From NCBI GenBank assembly GCA_036250195.1, contig JAVHZZ010000006.1, positions 164,630,424-164,694,423 of the forward strand: 64,000 nucleotides of DNA, given 5' to 3'. Position numbers and translations under genes: made by a program. Positions 32,229 through 43,034 of this stretch are shown here, piece after piece; within the stretch, counting starts at the first letter, position 1, and every line of letters begins with the position of its first letter. The notes under the pieces were generated by a model. It was not told the DNA's origin. It did no database searches and saw only the letters and a list, made by a program, of their open reading frames with translations. Source of the DNA: Mixophyes australis (Eukaryota; Chordata; Amphibia; Anura; Limnodynastidae).

Positions 32229-32855
32229 TCTAAAGCAACGGGCATGGTGTATGGTGTTACAACCCTTTAATTTAATCCATACCTGAACTGCACTTTTTAG
32301 CCATGTTGTTAGCAAGGAAGTATCAGTGATGTAACTATAACATCTCCTTGGAAAAGTACTTCAGGGGTTAAATTCCACCTCCACAGGGAACACTCAGGAG
32401 TTGAGTGAATTAAACTACCATTGTTTTTCTGTTTGCTCCCTATTCTCCACTAGTGAGCTCTACTGACAGCCAGGAGCCAGACCCAGCAGGGGTCACTTGA
32501 GGGAAGACACCTGGGGAAGTAGGGGAGGGGGCTGGATAGTGTACGCAGCCCACCAATTGAAACCCTTTGCAACTCCCCTGGACAGGCAGTTCCCAAGATG
32601 GGATTGTGAGGTGATAAAAGAGGCTACCCTGGGAGCTGGACATGGATGTGACTAACTTGGCCAAGAGGTGATGCTCTGCCAGAGATGTGCTGTGGAATCT
32701 ATCTCACTGGATTTATTTTAACTGATTTCCTCACTTTTTAGACCTGCTATTGTTAAGGGACCGTGCTGTATTTAATCCTGTTCTGCAGAACTAATAATCC
32801 TTCTATTTTTCCTCTAATACCATGTCTGAGTGATTTGGGAACCACGTATCTTCAC
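32229..32855. mobile_element. 627-bp insertion within the 45-bp minisatellite
   Basis: Unique-looking sequence interrupts the array. The word aatcat, part of the minisatellite unit, occurs at both edges (32223-32228 and 32856-32861), as expected of an insertion with a 6-bp duplication, although the period of the array could also give this. It holds no recognisable coding sequence; a gataaaagagg TATA-like word occurs near 32,613. Possibly an LTR or other retro-insertion. Confidence 0.45.
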
Positions 32856-33785
32856 AATCATACAGAGGAGAGAGAACTCAGTGGGCACTGTGGGTACTGT
32901 ATCCATACAGAGGGGAGAGACCTGAGTTGGTTCTGTGTGTTCTATAATCATAGAGAGGAGAGATAACTGAGTGTGTACTTTGTGTATTCTGTAAGCATAC
33001 AGAGGAGGGAGACCTGAACGGGCACTGTGTGTACTTTAATCAAACAGAGAAGAGAGAACAGATTGGGCACTCTCTATACTATAATCATACAGAGGAGAGA
33101 GTTATGAGTGGGCACTGTGTGTACTGTAAGCATTCATAGGATACAGACCCAAGTTGCCAATATCTGTACTATACTCATACAAAGGAGAGAAAGCCGAGTG
33201 TGCACTGTGTGTACTGTATGCATAGAGGAGAGAGTCCCGAGTGGGCACTGTGTGTACTGTAAACATATAGAGGAGAAAGACCTGAGTGGGTACAGTATGT
33301 ACTATAATCACACAGAGGAGAGATACCTGAGTGGGCACTGTGTGTACTGGAAGCATACAGAAGAGAGAGAACTGATTGGGCACCCTGCATATTATAATCA
33401 TACAGAGGAGAGAGTCCTGAGTGGGTACTGTGTGTACTATAATCACACAGAGTGGGCACTGTGTGTACCATAATCACACAGTTGAGAGATGTCTGAGTGG
33501 ACACTGTGTGTACTATAAGCATGCAAAGGAGAGAGACCTGAGTGGGTACTGTGTGTACTATACTCATACAGAGGAGAGAGACATCAGTAGGCTCTGTGTG
33601 TACTGTAAGCATTCAGAGGAGAGAAAGCCGAGTGTGTACTGTGTGTACTATAAGCATAGAGAAGAGAGGGACCTGAGTGGATACTGTGTGTACTATAATT
33701 ATACATAGGACAGACACCTGAGTGTGCACTGTGTGTACTATAATCATAGGTAGGAGAGAGACCTGAGTGGGCACTGTGTGAGGGA
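32856..33785 (+). repeat. Minisatellite of 45-bp units (right part)
   Basis: Continuation of the array at 31.2-32.2 kb with more divergent units (cagaggagagagacctgagt, gggcactgtgtgtactgtaa). Units with ataatcat and with gtaagcat alternate irregularly. Confidence 0.93.
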
Positions 33786-35180
33786 GGCAACCTGGTATTG
33801 CTAGACCCCCATCACCTCTAAGTGAGATCATATTTGACAGGTATTTTTTTTTGTTTTGTTTGTTTTTTTAAATTAAAAGCCAGGGAATGTGCTTTTGTGA
33901 TCCAAAGTGCTCAAAAAAAATGGCAAAACCATAAAAAAGTGCACAAGGGATACAGAACATGGCCCTCTTCTATAGAGGAAGGGCCTAGTCTCCAACCCCA
34001 TAACCAAAAGTTCCCTTCGCCGCAAGGCTAGAGGGGCCCCTTTAGACCCTTGGACCTGCTGAACTTCACCCAGGGCTCGACAACTGGTCCAACTCCCGGA
34101 ATGGAGGACAAACAAAAAATCCAAGAAACGTGAAAACATAAAAGTGAAGGTGACAAAACGTGGAGACAAATAAATAGTGCTGAGTGGATACGGGCCCAGC
34201 CTTATGGCTGGGCTGGTTGTAAAAATTTTCTCGCCCAGCCAAAAGGCCAAGGCAAAGAATAAGGGGAGGTGCTTAAAAGAAAGTGGTCAAAAGTGCGTGG
34301 GTCCTAACATAATCACGTGATATCTGTATTAAGGCTCTTGCCCATGATTTTTTGGGCTGGGTTGCAACTTCGGAGGCACTATGGTCCCAGGCTTTCAAAG
34401 CAGCATACCCAGCCCTTGGCCAGAGGACCAAGTAGAGCTCTGCCGCAACTGCACTTTCCAGTCCAATTCAATAGCTGGTAATAAAAGTGCTCCATGGGTG
34501 GGCAGGAAATGTTGAGTAAAGTTGGGGAAGGTAGGGATGTCCAAAAGCAAAAGACCCTTTAAGGACATAATTAGTATTAAGTGTATTATAACTAGTATTA
34601 TGTTTTTACCATTCTCCTGACATAGGAAATTAAGGATCATCTTGAGTAAGTGAATCACATGAAAGGGGAGACACTCCTCTGTCTTGGCTTTCTGGGAGAC
34701 CACACTGGAGATATAAACTTTTAATAGACTCTTCCTCTCCAGGCTTAATTACTAGGAAGTCTAATGGTGGCCTCCTATAAAGGAGGCTATAGACAACTAA
34801 GAGTTAATAGCCATTACCTGTATTGACACTAGAAAAGACTTCATAAAAAATGGTGAAACATGTTAATAACTAATTTATAGCATAACTACATGATAAGCTA
34901 TGGCTTGTCTCGTACAGAAGTTATTTTTGCAGTTGTGCATCTAGTCTATTGACTACAAGGGAGTGATTGAGTACCCACAAGGGAGTGATTGACTGCAGTC
35001 CATTATCCTACTGCAAGAGTTGCTCAATAACCTGACCTGTGATCAAAATCTGCAGCCATGCTTAACCCCTTCGTTTCTCTACATGATTACATAACATTCA
35101 ATGAAAAGAGGTACCATCATTTTTTAATTCAGTAGGACAAAGTTTCATTATAATTAGAAAAATTACTTATTTAAAATAAA
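33786..35180. other. Unassigned DNA with a GC-rich hairpin
   Basis: A stem gggcccagccttatggctgggctgg-type hairpin lies at about 34,191-34,215, and a second cgcccagccaaaaggcc near 34,232. The stretch 33,900-34,400 has the feel of an interspersed repeat, but no family was recognised. No coding region seen. Confidence 0.45.
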
Positions 35181-35481
35181 TCTATATAGGGGGTGAAATG
35201 ATGGGCCTACTTTGCTACCCTGTCGTCTCCCATCAGTTTCATTTTGGTGTTACTGTTTTGTCCTTTTCCCTTTTCCAGGAACCTGGCTTTACTGACCACT
35301 CCTACTGGTGTTACTCGTCCACCAAACACTCACTAATCTGGGAGTGAGAATCAGTTGCAAAAGAGAAGTAGCTTCCTCCACCAGGCTCCTTCACAGGAAC
35401 CCTTTACTTCTGGGTGTTGCTTTTAGCTGCTGCAGCAACTCTCTGCTGGTAACTTGTGACTGGTTCCTCCTGGAACAAACA
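35181..35481. other. Unassigned flank of the hAT element, possible LTR-derived
   Basis: C/T-rich text ending gtgactggttcctcctggaa before the element. The 17-bp word gtgactggttcctcctg recurs at about 37,926 beyond the element. Family unknown. Confidence 0.35.
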
Positions 35482-35734
35482 CAGAGAGACAGTGTCGGAC
35501 TGGGGCATGAAGGGCCCACCAGGGGACAGCAACGCTAGGGGCCCACCAGAGGGGGTGTGGCCAACCATCAAAGAGGCGAGACCAGACACTAGAGGGGGAG
35601 TGGTCAGCCCACAAAGGACAGCTAGCACAATAGTGTAGTATATAAAGAATGCAGTGTGTATAAAGAGTACAGTCTTGATCTGCACCTTAGATTGGGCAGA
35701 ACAGTCACCAAAAATCGGGATTATCCCACTAGAC

Positions 35735-35881
35735 CAGGCTTGACTAACCTGTGGCACTCCAGGTGTTGTGAAACTACAAGCCTTAGCATGCTTTACCAAT
35801 ATATAGCAGCCTATTGCTGGAAGGGTATGCTGGGACTTGTAGTTTCACAAAACCTGGAGTGCCACAGGTTAGCCAAGCCTG
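35735..35881. mobile_element. 147-bp palindromic hAT MITE nested in the larger hAT element
   Basis: Ends CAGGCTTGACTAACCTGTGG and CCACAGGTTAGCCAAGCCTG. The 8-bp duplication cactagac lies at 35727-35734 and 35882-35889. The arms contain gttgtgaaactacaag and cttgtagtttcacaa. Same family as 14,550-14,695. The related host element at about 14,250 lacks it, giving an empty site. Confidence 0.93.
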
Positions 35882-36544
35882 CACTAGACTCAGAACATTT
35901 GACAGACTGTCCTACCTGTTCTTGTCACCACCTGTGGCTGCTGGTTTCTTTAGCTGCGGCTTGTCTGGATCCTGGAATGTTGAGGGGTCCTATTTGGAAA
36001 AAATAATAGGTACATTTAGAAAATTCCAACCAGCCCCGGCGTTAAATCAATAGGACCCACATTTAATACTTAGGACTTCCTCCAGCCCTAACATAAAAGT
36101 AATAGTATTCCCATTTAATAAACCTATTTCCCTCCCAACAGACAGCCCCTGCAATAAATTAATCACATTTACATATAATAAATATACCTATTTCCTGCAA
36201 CCGTCACTGCCATTAAATAATTCATATTCACATTTAATAAATATACCTCATGCTCCTCAAACTCAGCCCCACATTCAATTAATAGCGCCCAAACCACCCC
36301 ATCTTAAATTAATAGTCCCCACTATAAAATTAAATTGCCCCATCTTCAGCCTACAAAGAAAATAGCACCCATTATTTAGCCACCACCTACCACACACACA
36401 TTACATTGCCACAAGCCCGTTGTGCCATCACACACACATTACTGCGCCCCTTCATCACCATGATGTACCTCCTTATAATCACACTGCACCCTCCATGCTG
36501 CTTTTGCTCCCCCCTTCTCCTGGCTCCCCTTCACCCACTGCCAT

Positions 36545-37545
36545 ACTGTCTGTGCTCCCCCTTCACACTGCCATGCTCCCCCTTCACTCTGCCATGCTCC
36601 CCCTTCTGTTCCATGCTCCCCCTTCTGTTCCATGCTCCCCCTTCTCTGTTCCATGCTCCCCCTTCTCTGTTCTATGCTCCTATTTCTGTTCCATGCTCCC
36701 CCTTCTCTGTTCCATGCTCCCCCTTCTCTGTTCCATGCTCCTATTTCTGTTCCATGCTCCCCCTTCTCTGTTCTATGCTCCTATTTCTGTTCCATGCTCC
36801 CCCTTCTCTGTTCCATGCTCCTATTTCTGTTCCATGCTCCCCCTTCTCTATTCCATGCTCCTATTTCTGTTCCATGCTCCCCCTTCTCTGTTCCATGCTC
36901 CCCCTTCTCTGTTCCATGCTCCCCCTTCTCTGTTTCATGCTCCCCCTTCTCTGTTCCATACTCCTATTTCTGTTCCATGCTCCCCCTTCTCTGTTCCATG
37001 TTCCCCCTTCTCTGTTCCATACTCCTATTTCTCTGTTCCATGTTCCCCCTTCTCTGTTCCATACTTCTATTTCTGTTCCATGCTCCCCCTTCTCTGTTCC
37101 ATGTTCCCCCTTCTCTGTTCCATACTCCTATTTCTCTGTTCCATGTTCCCCCTTCTCTGTTCCATACTTCTATTTCTGTTCCATGCTCCCCCTTCTCTGT
37201 TCCATGTTCCCCCTTCTCTGTTCCATACTCCTATTTCTGTTCCATGCTCCCCCTTCTCTGTTCCATGTTCCCCCTTCTCTGTTCCATGTTCCCCCTTCTC
37301 TGTTCCATACTCCTCCTTCTCTGTTCCATGTTCCCCCTTCTCTGTTCCATACTTCTATTTCTGTTCCATGCTCCCCCTTCTCTGTTCCATGTTCCCCCTT
37401 CTCTGTTCCATACTCCTATTTCTGTTCCATGCTCCCCCTTCTCTGTTCCATGTTCCCCCTTCTCTGTTCCATACTTCTATTTCTGTTCCATGCTCCCCCT
37501 TCTCTGTTCCATACTCCTATTTCTGTTCCATGCTCCCCTATCACT
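36545..37545 (+). repeat. Minisatellite of 19/21-bp units with higher-order pattern
   Basis: Units are ttccatgctcccccttctctg (21 bp), ttccatgttcccccttctc and the shorter ttccatactcctatttctg (19 bp), about 48 copies. They are arranged in recurring blocks such as CTCCTATTTCTG, GCTCCCCC, GTTCCCCC. The absence of stop-forming words leaves all three forward frames open, giving spurious proteins of up to 502 residues (MLPLLCS-type repeats). Confidence 0.95.
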
Positions 37546-37806
37546 TACCTTTTCTATCTGCTTCTTCCTTTTCTTCTCCTCTGTCTTGCCGGCGCTCCTC
37601 ACTGAACGTCGGGCGTGATAACGTCACGCCCGGCATTCAGTGCGGACGGAGCCAGCGCTGCGGTCACGTGAGTTTTTTTTTCGTTTTTTTTTGTTCTATT
37701 AAAGTTTCTAGCTCCCCCCACCAACGAAGAGGGGAGCGATTCAGGGTCGGGGCCTACCGGTGGATAGTCCGGTCCACCGGCGGGCCAGTCCGACCCTGCA
37801 GAGAGA

Positions 37807-38390
37807 TCCCCCAGCACACTGGTATAGCCAGCAACATATCTGCCATTCTTACTGTAGATAAAAATGCAAAAGTCTTAGTTGCACACATTTGCAAATGTAT
37901 GTTAAAGCCACCCACCACTCCACGGTGACTGGTTCCTCCTGACCATATACTTTTATCAGAATTGCAGGGTAACAGGCAATGTGTTGACTCAGGATGCTGG
38001 GACAATAAATGATAGCTGTGGACTTGAATAGAGAGTTACCTCTTCTTTGTAGATCATGGTTACATCAGGTAGACCTGTTTAAGCAGAATTCTATCATGAG
38101 GGCAGATCTCTCTTTTGCAACCAGGATAGCTTTCAGCACAGTGATTACATAATGATTTTTATAATCAGAGGGTAGGCCTGAGAGCAGGGCACAAAAAATA
38201 GGATTTAAACACAATATACAAAAAATGTATGCTTCATCATTGGGACATTTCCACAGGACACACACACACCAAGAAACGGACACAAAGGGACCTTCTAGTG
38301 TCCATTCCAGCAAAGGAATGTTGTGGTCAAGCTAACACCACCTCCCTAACTGGCATCAAAGCAGATGCTAATTTACATGTCATTTTCTGT
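37807..38390. other. Unassigned DNA right of the hAT element
   Basis: May be the continuation of the sequence interrupted by the hAT insertion. Read on the minus strand from 38,337 it starts TGTTAGCTTGACC, which could be an LTR start, but no TATA/AATAAA order was confirmed. Confidence 0.35.
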
Positions 38391-38394
38391 CTCA

Positions 38395-38665
38395 AAATAT
38401 TATCATCATTTATTTATATAGCGCCAACAATATCATACAGCACTGTAAAAATAAGGAAAAAGATGTATTCATTCCCAGAAGTCCCTCCATCATTAACCTA
38501 CCAGTATGTTTTTGGCCTGTGGAAGGAACTGGAAAACCCATAGGAAACCCACTCAAAAAATGGGGAAAAAATACAAGCTCCACAAACATAGGACACTGGT
38601 TGGAAATGACCCCATGACCCCAGTATTGTGAGGGAACAATGCTAATCTCTGTTCTGCATGCTACC
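38395..38665 (-). mobile_element. Old, diverged tRNA-derived SINE copy
   Basis: Minus-strand copy: tail tcatcatttatttatatagc, middle ttaacctaccagtatgtttt and aaacccactcaaaaaatggg, then a head remnant (tgaccccatgaccccagtat, gctaatctctgttctgcatg). Much more diverged than the copies at 8.5 and 15.6 kb. Confidence 0.7.
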
Positions 38666-38980
38666 TAATAACTATATTTACAATAATATACCAGACTCGC
38701 TGCGTCAATATAGAAATAAATTCATACAATGAGTTACCTCTCCCATTTTCATGAGGGGGAAAGTTTGGTGCAGCCATTATGTAATTAATAGATATGTGTA
38801 TAACCCCTCTTTGCTGGTGGGGTTGGCAGCAATGTGCTAGACCTAATAAGAACCAGGTCATCTAGCCTGGATAAAATAAATGAAGTAGATTTATTTTATT
38901 TACAGCAACTTATTTCAACTCTCCAACATTTGCTTATGCAGCACAAATTACTTCATTGCATTTAGTTATTTGTCAATTGA
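38666..38980. other. Unassigned DNA
   Basis: No gene or repeat recognised. Confidence 0.5.
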
Positions 38981-38982
38981 AA

Positions 38983-39250
38983 TCACATCATCATCAACAA
39001 CAACATTTATTTATATAGCGCCCGCAGATTCCGTAGTGCTTTACAATTGGGAACAAACAGTAATAATACAATACTGGGTAATACATACATACAGAGAGTT
39101 AAGAAGGCCCTGCTCTCAAGCTTACAATCTATGGGACAATGGTTTCATACACAAGGGTAAGTGCTGCATCATATTGCATATTTGTCCAGCTAGATTGCAA
39201 AGGTTACAAAGTATTTTGTGGCTGTATGCTCAGTCACACAACTATGTTCT
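38983..39250 (-). mobile_element. 3' end of the older L2 (-), separated from its body by the L2 (+)
   Basis: Complement of the L2 3' untranslated end: atttatttatatagcgccc, ccgtagtgctttacaattgg, ggccctgctctcaagcttac, aatctatgggacaatgg, and onwards to agtcacacaac. It aligns with the complement of 42,780-43,034 and stops at the word cacacaac, exactly where the remainder of the older L2 resumes at about 43,030 (gatgttggtcagagg). So this is the displaced tail of the element at 43.0-45.8 kb. Confidence 0.8.
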
Positions 39251-42200
39251 ATGACCCCATGTTCTATGGGAAGACGTATGTGGGGGTAGACGTGTGTGAT
39301 TTCTGCACTAAGTGGGATTTTCTCACAAAGTGGACGAAAATGCACAGTTAGACAACACAGTTGGACAAACATTGGACTGGATTTTACTCCCAGCAATAAG
39401 CCGCATCTGCACCAGCCTATTTCTGCATTACTTGTCTATTTATATGGACGACTGCAAAGAGGTAATTCTTAAAATACCCTTGCTTTTTGCTTTTACCCCT
39501 TTTATCACAATGTTTCACAAATTGCTTTTGTTAGTCTCATTTCATGGCATGATCTTTAGGATTGTGTCATCTTTCACCCCTCCACCAACACACAAACTTG
39601 TTCATATTGCACCTGCATTACTCCACTCACCTCTATTTAACACCCATGAACTGTTGTCCTATTTATTATCTCTAAGTACAGCCTCCACCTGTCGCCAGAA
39701 AATAAAAAATCACACATCTTACAATCCCCTTGCCTATCTTTCTTTCACTCTACTTCTATTAGCTGGTGATATATCACCTAAACCAGGTCCCCCTCACTCC
39801 TCACACACACATAAATCTGAGCACTACCATTCTATAGCAAACCTCAAACACATCACCTGTCTCCCCTCTCTTCCAAAGTCCTTTAAATGTGCCCTTTGGA
39901 ATGCACGCTCTGTTTGTAACAAACTTACCTCCATTCATGATCTCTTCCTCTCAAAAAACCTCAATCTTCTGGCATTAACAGAGACATGGCTCATGCAATC
40001 AGACACTGCCTCACCTGCAGCACTTTCACATGGTGGCCTCCATCTCACCCACACCTCCAGACCTGAAGGCAGACAAGGAGGTGGGGTTGGACTACTTCTC
40101 TCCCCACAGTGCACATACACAGTTCTACCAAATGTCCCATCACTCACGTTCACATCTTTTGAAGTACATGCTATTCGCATTTTTAATCCATTCTCTCTAC
40201 GTGTTGCGGTGATCTATCGTCCCCCTGGAGCACACCAACAATTTATTGAGGATTTCTCTGCTTGGCTCCCTCACTTCTTATCTTCAGACATCCCCACCAT
40301 CATCATGGGTGACTTCAACATCCCCATTGATAACCCACCTTCCAAAGCTGCATCCAAACTACTCTCTCTCACATCCTCACTTGACCTCTCCCAGTGGATT
40401 GAATCATCCACTCATAAGGATGGCCACTGCCTTGATCTTGTTTTCTCTAGACTATGCTCAGTTTCTAATTTTATTAATACACCCTTTCCCCTCTCGGATC
40501 ATCACCTTATCAGCTACACTCTCACCCCCACTGCTCTAACCTCTCTACTGTCTAACTCAACCAAGCCTCCTCATACTCGCAGAAATCTTAATTCCATTAA
40601 TCTTCAACAATTTTCCACCTCTCTCCAACACCTTCTCTCCCCTATCTCTACATTCTCATCCCCTGAGATGGCAGTACCTTATTTTCACCTAACCTTAGCA
40701 ACGGCCCTCGATCAAGTGGCTCCAGCGACTCTACATACTACATGTCGACTTCGATGTCAACCGTGGCACACCAAAGCAACACGAAATCTTCAAAAACTTT
40801 CCCGTAAAGCAGAACGTCACTGGCGTAAATCTCGAACCTCTAATGACTTCTTCACATATACTTCTGTCTACCACTCCTATCGAAATGCTCTGGACACTGC
40901 AAAACAAACATACTTTCAATCTCTTATCTATGCTAAGGCTTCTAACCCCAAACGCCTTTTCAATATATTTAATCATCTTCTCAATCCTCCCACCCCGAAC
41001 CCTACATCTACTATCAGTGCTCAGGATCTTGCTTCCTACTTCAAGGACAAGATTGACAAGATCAGACTAGAAATGGTATCCTCTTCCTCAAAAAGCCATC
41101 AGCTCAATTCCTTCCCACTACCCTCTGACACCCTCTCTTCATTTGATCCCACAAATGAAGAAGACATTTCTACGCTCTTCTTATCTTCCTACTCTACCTC
41201 TTGTCCTCTTGATCCTATTCCCTCGCAAATTGGTAGATCCCTGTCTTCTGTGCTCATTTCACCTCTAACTCAAATCTGTAATCTCTCACTCTCTACTGGC
41301 ATCTTTCCATCACTATACAAGCATGCAGTGATTACTCCTATTCTAAAAAAACAAAACTCCGACCCAAACTCTCTCTCAAATTACCGTCCCATCTCTCATC
41401 TCCCTTGCCCCTCCAAGCTTCTAGAGAGGCTTGCCTATACTCGCCTCACATGCTTTCTTTCTGCAAACAACCTGTTGGATCCTCTTCAGTCTGGCTTTCG
41501 TTCTCAACACTCCACAGAGACTGCGCTGACCAAGGTTGTTAATGATCTGATCACTGCTAAGACTGAACGCCATTACTCTCTCCTAATTCTCCTGCATCTC
41601 TCGGCTGCATTTGACACCGTTGACCACTCTCTTCTCATACAAACGCTGCAATCCCTAGGTCTTCAAGACACTGTTCTATCCTGGTTCTCATCCTACCTCT
41701 CTAATCGTTCTTTCACTGTTAATTTCTCTGGAGCCACCTCTGCTCCGCTTCCCCTATCAGTTGGAGTACCACAAGGCTCGGTGCTAGGTCCTCTGCTGTT
41801 CTCTATCTATACCGCTTCTCTTGGAAATCTAATAAGTTCCTTTGGCTTTCAGTATCATCTCTATGCGGATGATACCCAAACCTATCTAGCCTCTCCTGAT
41901 CTCTCGACATCTGTGTTGTCCCGTGTAACTGACTGTCTTTCTGCCATATCATCTTGGATGTCCTCTCGTCAACTCAAACTTAATCTTTCTAAAACAGAGT
42001 TAATAATATTCCCACCCGCCAACAAGAGCATACCTGACATTTCTATCTCTGTTGATAACATGACCATAAATCCCACCCCACAAGCTCGCTGCCTAGGTGT
42101 AATCCTTGATTCACGCCTATCCTTTGTCTCCCCACATTGACTCTATATCTAAATCATGTTACATACATCTAAAGAACATTTCCAGAATCCGCACATATCT

Positions 42201-43034
42201 CACACAAGACACTTCTAAAACCTTAATTCATGCACTAATCATCTCCCGCATTGACTATTGCAATTCCCTCCTTACTGGTCTTCCCAAAAACAGACTCAAA
42301 CACCTAAAATCTATTTTGCATGCTTCGGCAAGACTGATTTTCCTTGCAAATAGCTATTCCTCTGTTGAATCACTCTGTATGTCTCTACACTGGCTGCCTG
42401 TCTTCTACCGAATCCAATATAAAGTACTTTTACTAACCTACAAGGCCATCAACAAAGCTGCACCAACATACATCTCCTCTCTTGTCTCAAAATATCTCCC
42501 AACTCGGCAACTCCGTTCTGCAAATGATCTGCGTCTCTCATCCACCCTCATTACTTCCTCCCATTCCCGGTTACAGGACTTTTTTCGGGCTGCACCCACT
42601 CTATGGAACTCTCTCCCTCGCACAATAAGACTCTCCTCTGGTCTACAAAATTTCAAGCGTTCTCTGAAAACCTACATATTCAGACAAGCTTATAATATTC
42701 CGCAACCACCATCTTAACCTCACTACCTTTAGCCTGTTACACAATTTCACACTAGACAACTACCCTCTGACCAACATCGTTGTGTGACAGGATCATTTAG
42801 CTAATGAGTCACCTTACCTTTGTAGTCTGGCTGAGCCAAGATGCAAAATGTATACTTAACCTCATGTGTCAATCTCCCATTGTCCCATAGATTGTAAGCT
42901 TGCGAGCAGGGCCTTCTCACCTCTTTGTATGTTTTACCCAGTTTGTTTATTAGTTTATTATGTTTGTCCCCAATTGTAAAGCGTTACGGAATATGTTGGC
43001 GCTATATAAATAAATGATGATGATGATGATGATG
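39250..43034 (+). mobile_element. L2-clade LINE, nearly full length (younger copy)
   Basis: Contains a single long coding region with endonuclease and reverse transcriptase, a 3' untranslated region and the tail gcgctatataaataaatgat plus (GAT)n ending at 43,034. Its 5' start is inferred from the breakpoint in the older L2 it interrupts (about 39,245-39,265). Length about 3.8 kb. Confidence 0.85.
39444..42719 (+). pseudogene. L2 ORF2: endonuclease/reverse transcriptase, disabled
   Basis: In an active element this protein nicks target DNA and copies the LINE RNA into it. From the first ATG (39444): a hydrophobic leader, a 2A-like word GDISPKPGP (39765-39791), then an APE endonuclease ([39 protein letters not shown]) with its key residues in place, and the RT ([49 protein letters not shown]). 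Motif A reads [13 protein letters not shown], so the usual catalytic Asp is His (codon 41595-41597). A one-base insertion near 42,129 (tttgtctcccc for tttgtcccc) ends the frame at 42,140; the C-terminal region (SLHWLPVFYRIQYKVLLLTY, LWNSLPRTI) continues in another frame to 42,719. No ORF1 was recognised. Confidence 0.88.

Larger units (their letters stand above)
35490..37798 (+). mobile_element. Non-autonomous hAT transposon, 2309 bp, with perfect 8-bp target duplication
   Basis: Starts CAGTGTCGGACTGG and ends CCAGTCCGACCCTG. The duplication cagagaga lies at 35482-35489 and 37799-37806. Inside are a nested 147-bp MITE, a degenerate TTAAATTAATAG array (36,050-36,350), a 1-kb TTCCATGCTCCCC minisatellite and a CpG-rich right end (about 37,585-37,790). 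No transposase is encoded, so it depends on enzyme supplied elsewhere. A diverged relative lies inverted at 13.1-14.3 kb. Terminal repeats are not perfect copies of each other (TGTCGG vs GGTCGG). Confidence 0.93.

Noticed and set aside
23020..33785. CRISPR-like arrays (regular repeats with variable parts)
   Set aside because: The arrays are contiguous minisatellites without unique spacers, in a vertebrate-type genome with no cas genes.
31228..33831. Repetitive HTEERELSGYCVYYN and IIVHTVPTQVSLLC open frames
   Set aside because: By-products of the 45-bp minisatellite on both strands.
34190..34260. U2 snRNA-like word (ggccttttggct in complement)
   Set aside because: The match is about a dozen bases within a GC-rich hairpin; no further U2 sequence follows.
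36406..37928. Open frames of 328-502 residues rich in MLPLLCS / FHAPPSL
   Set aside because: They are readings of the 19/21-bp minisatellite in three frames; all frames are open equally and nothing resembles a protein domain.
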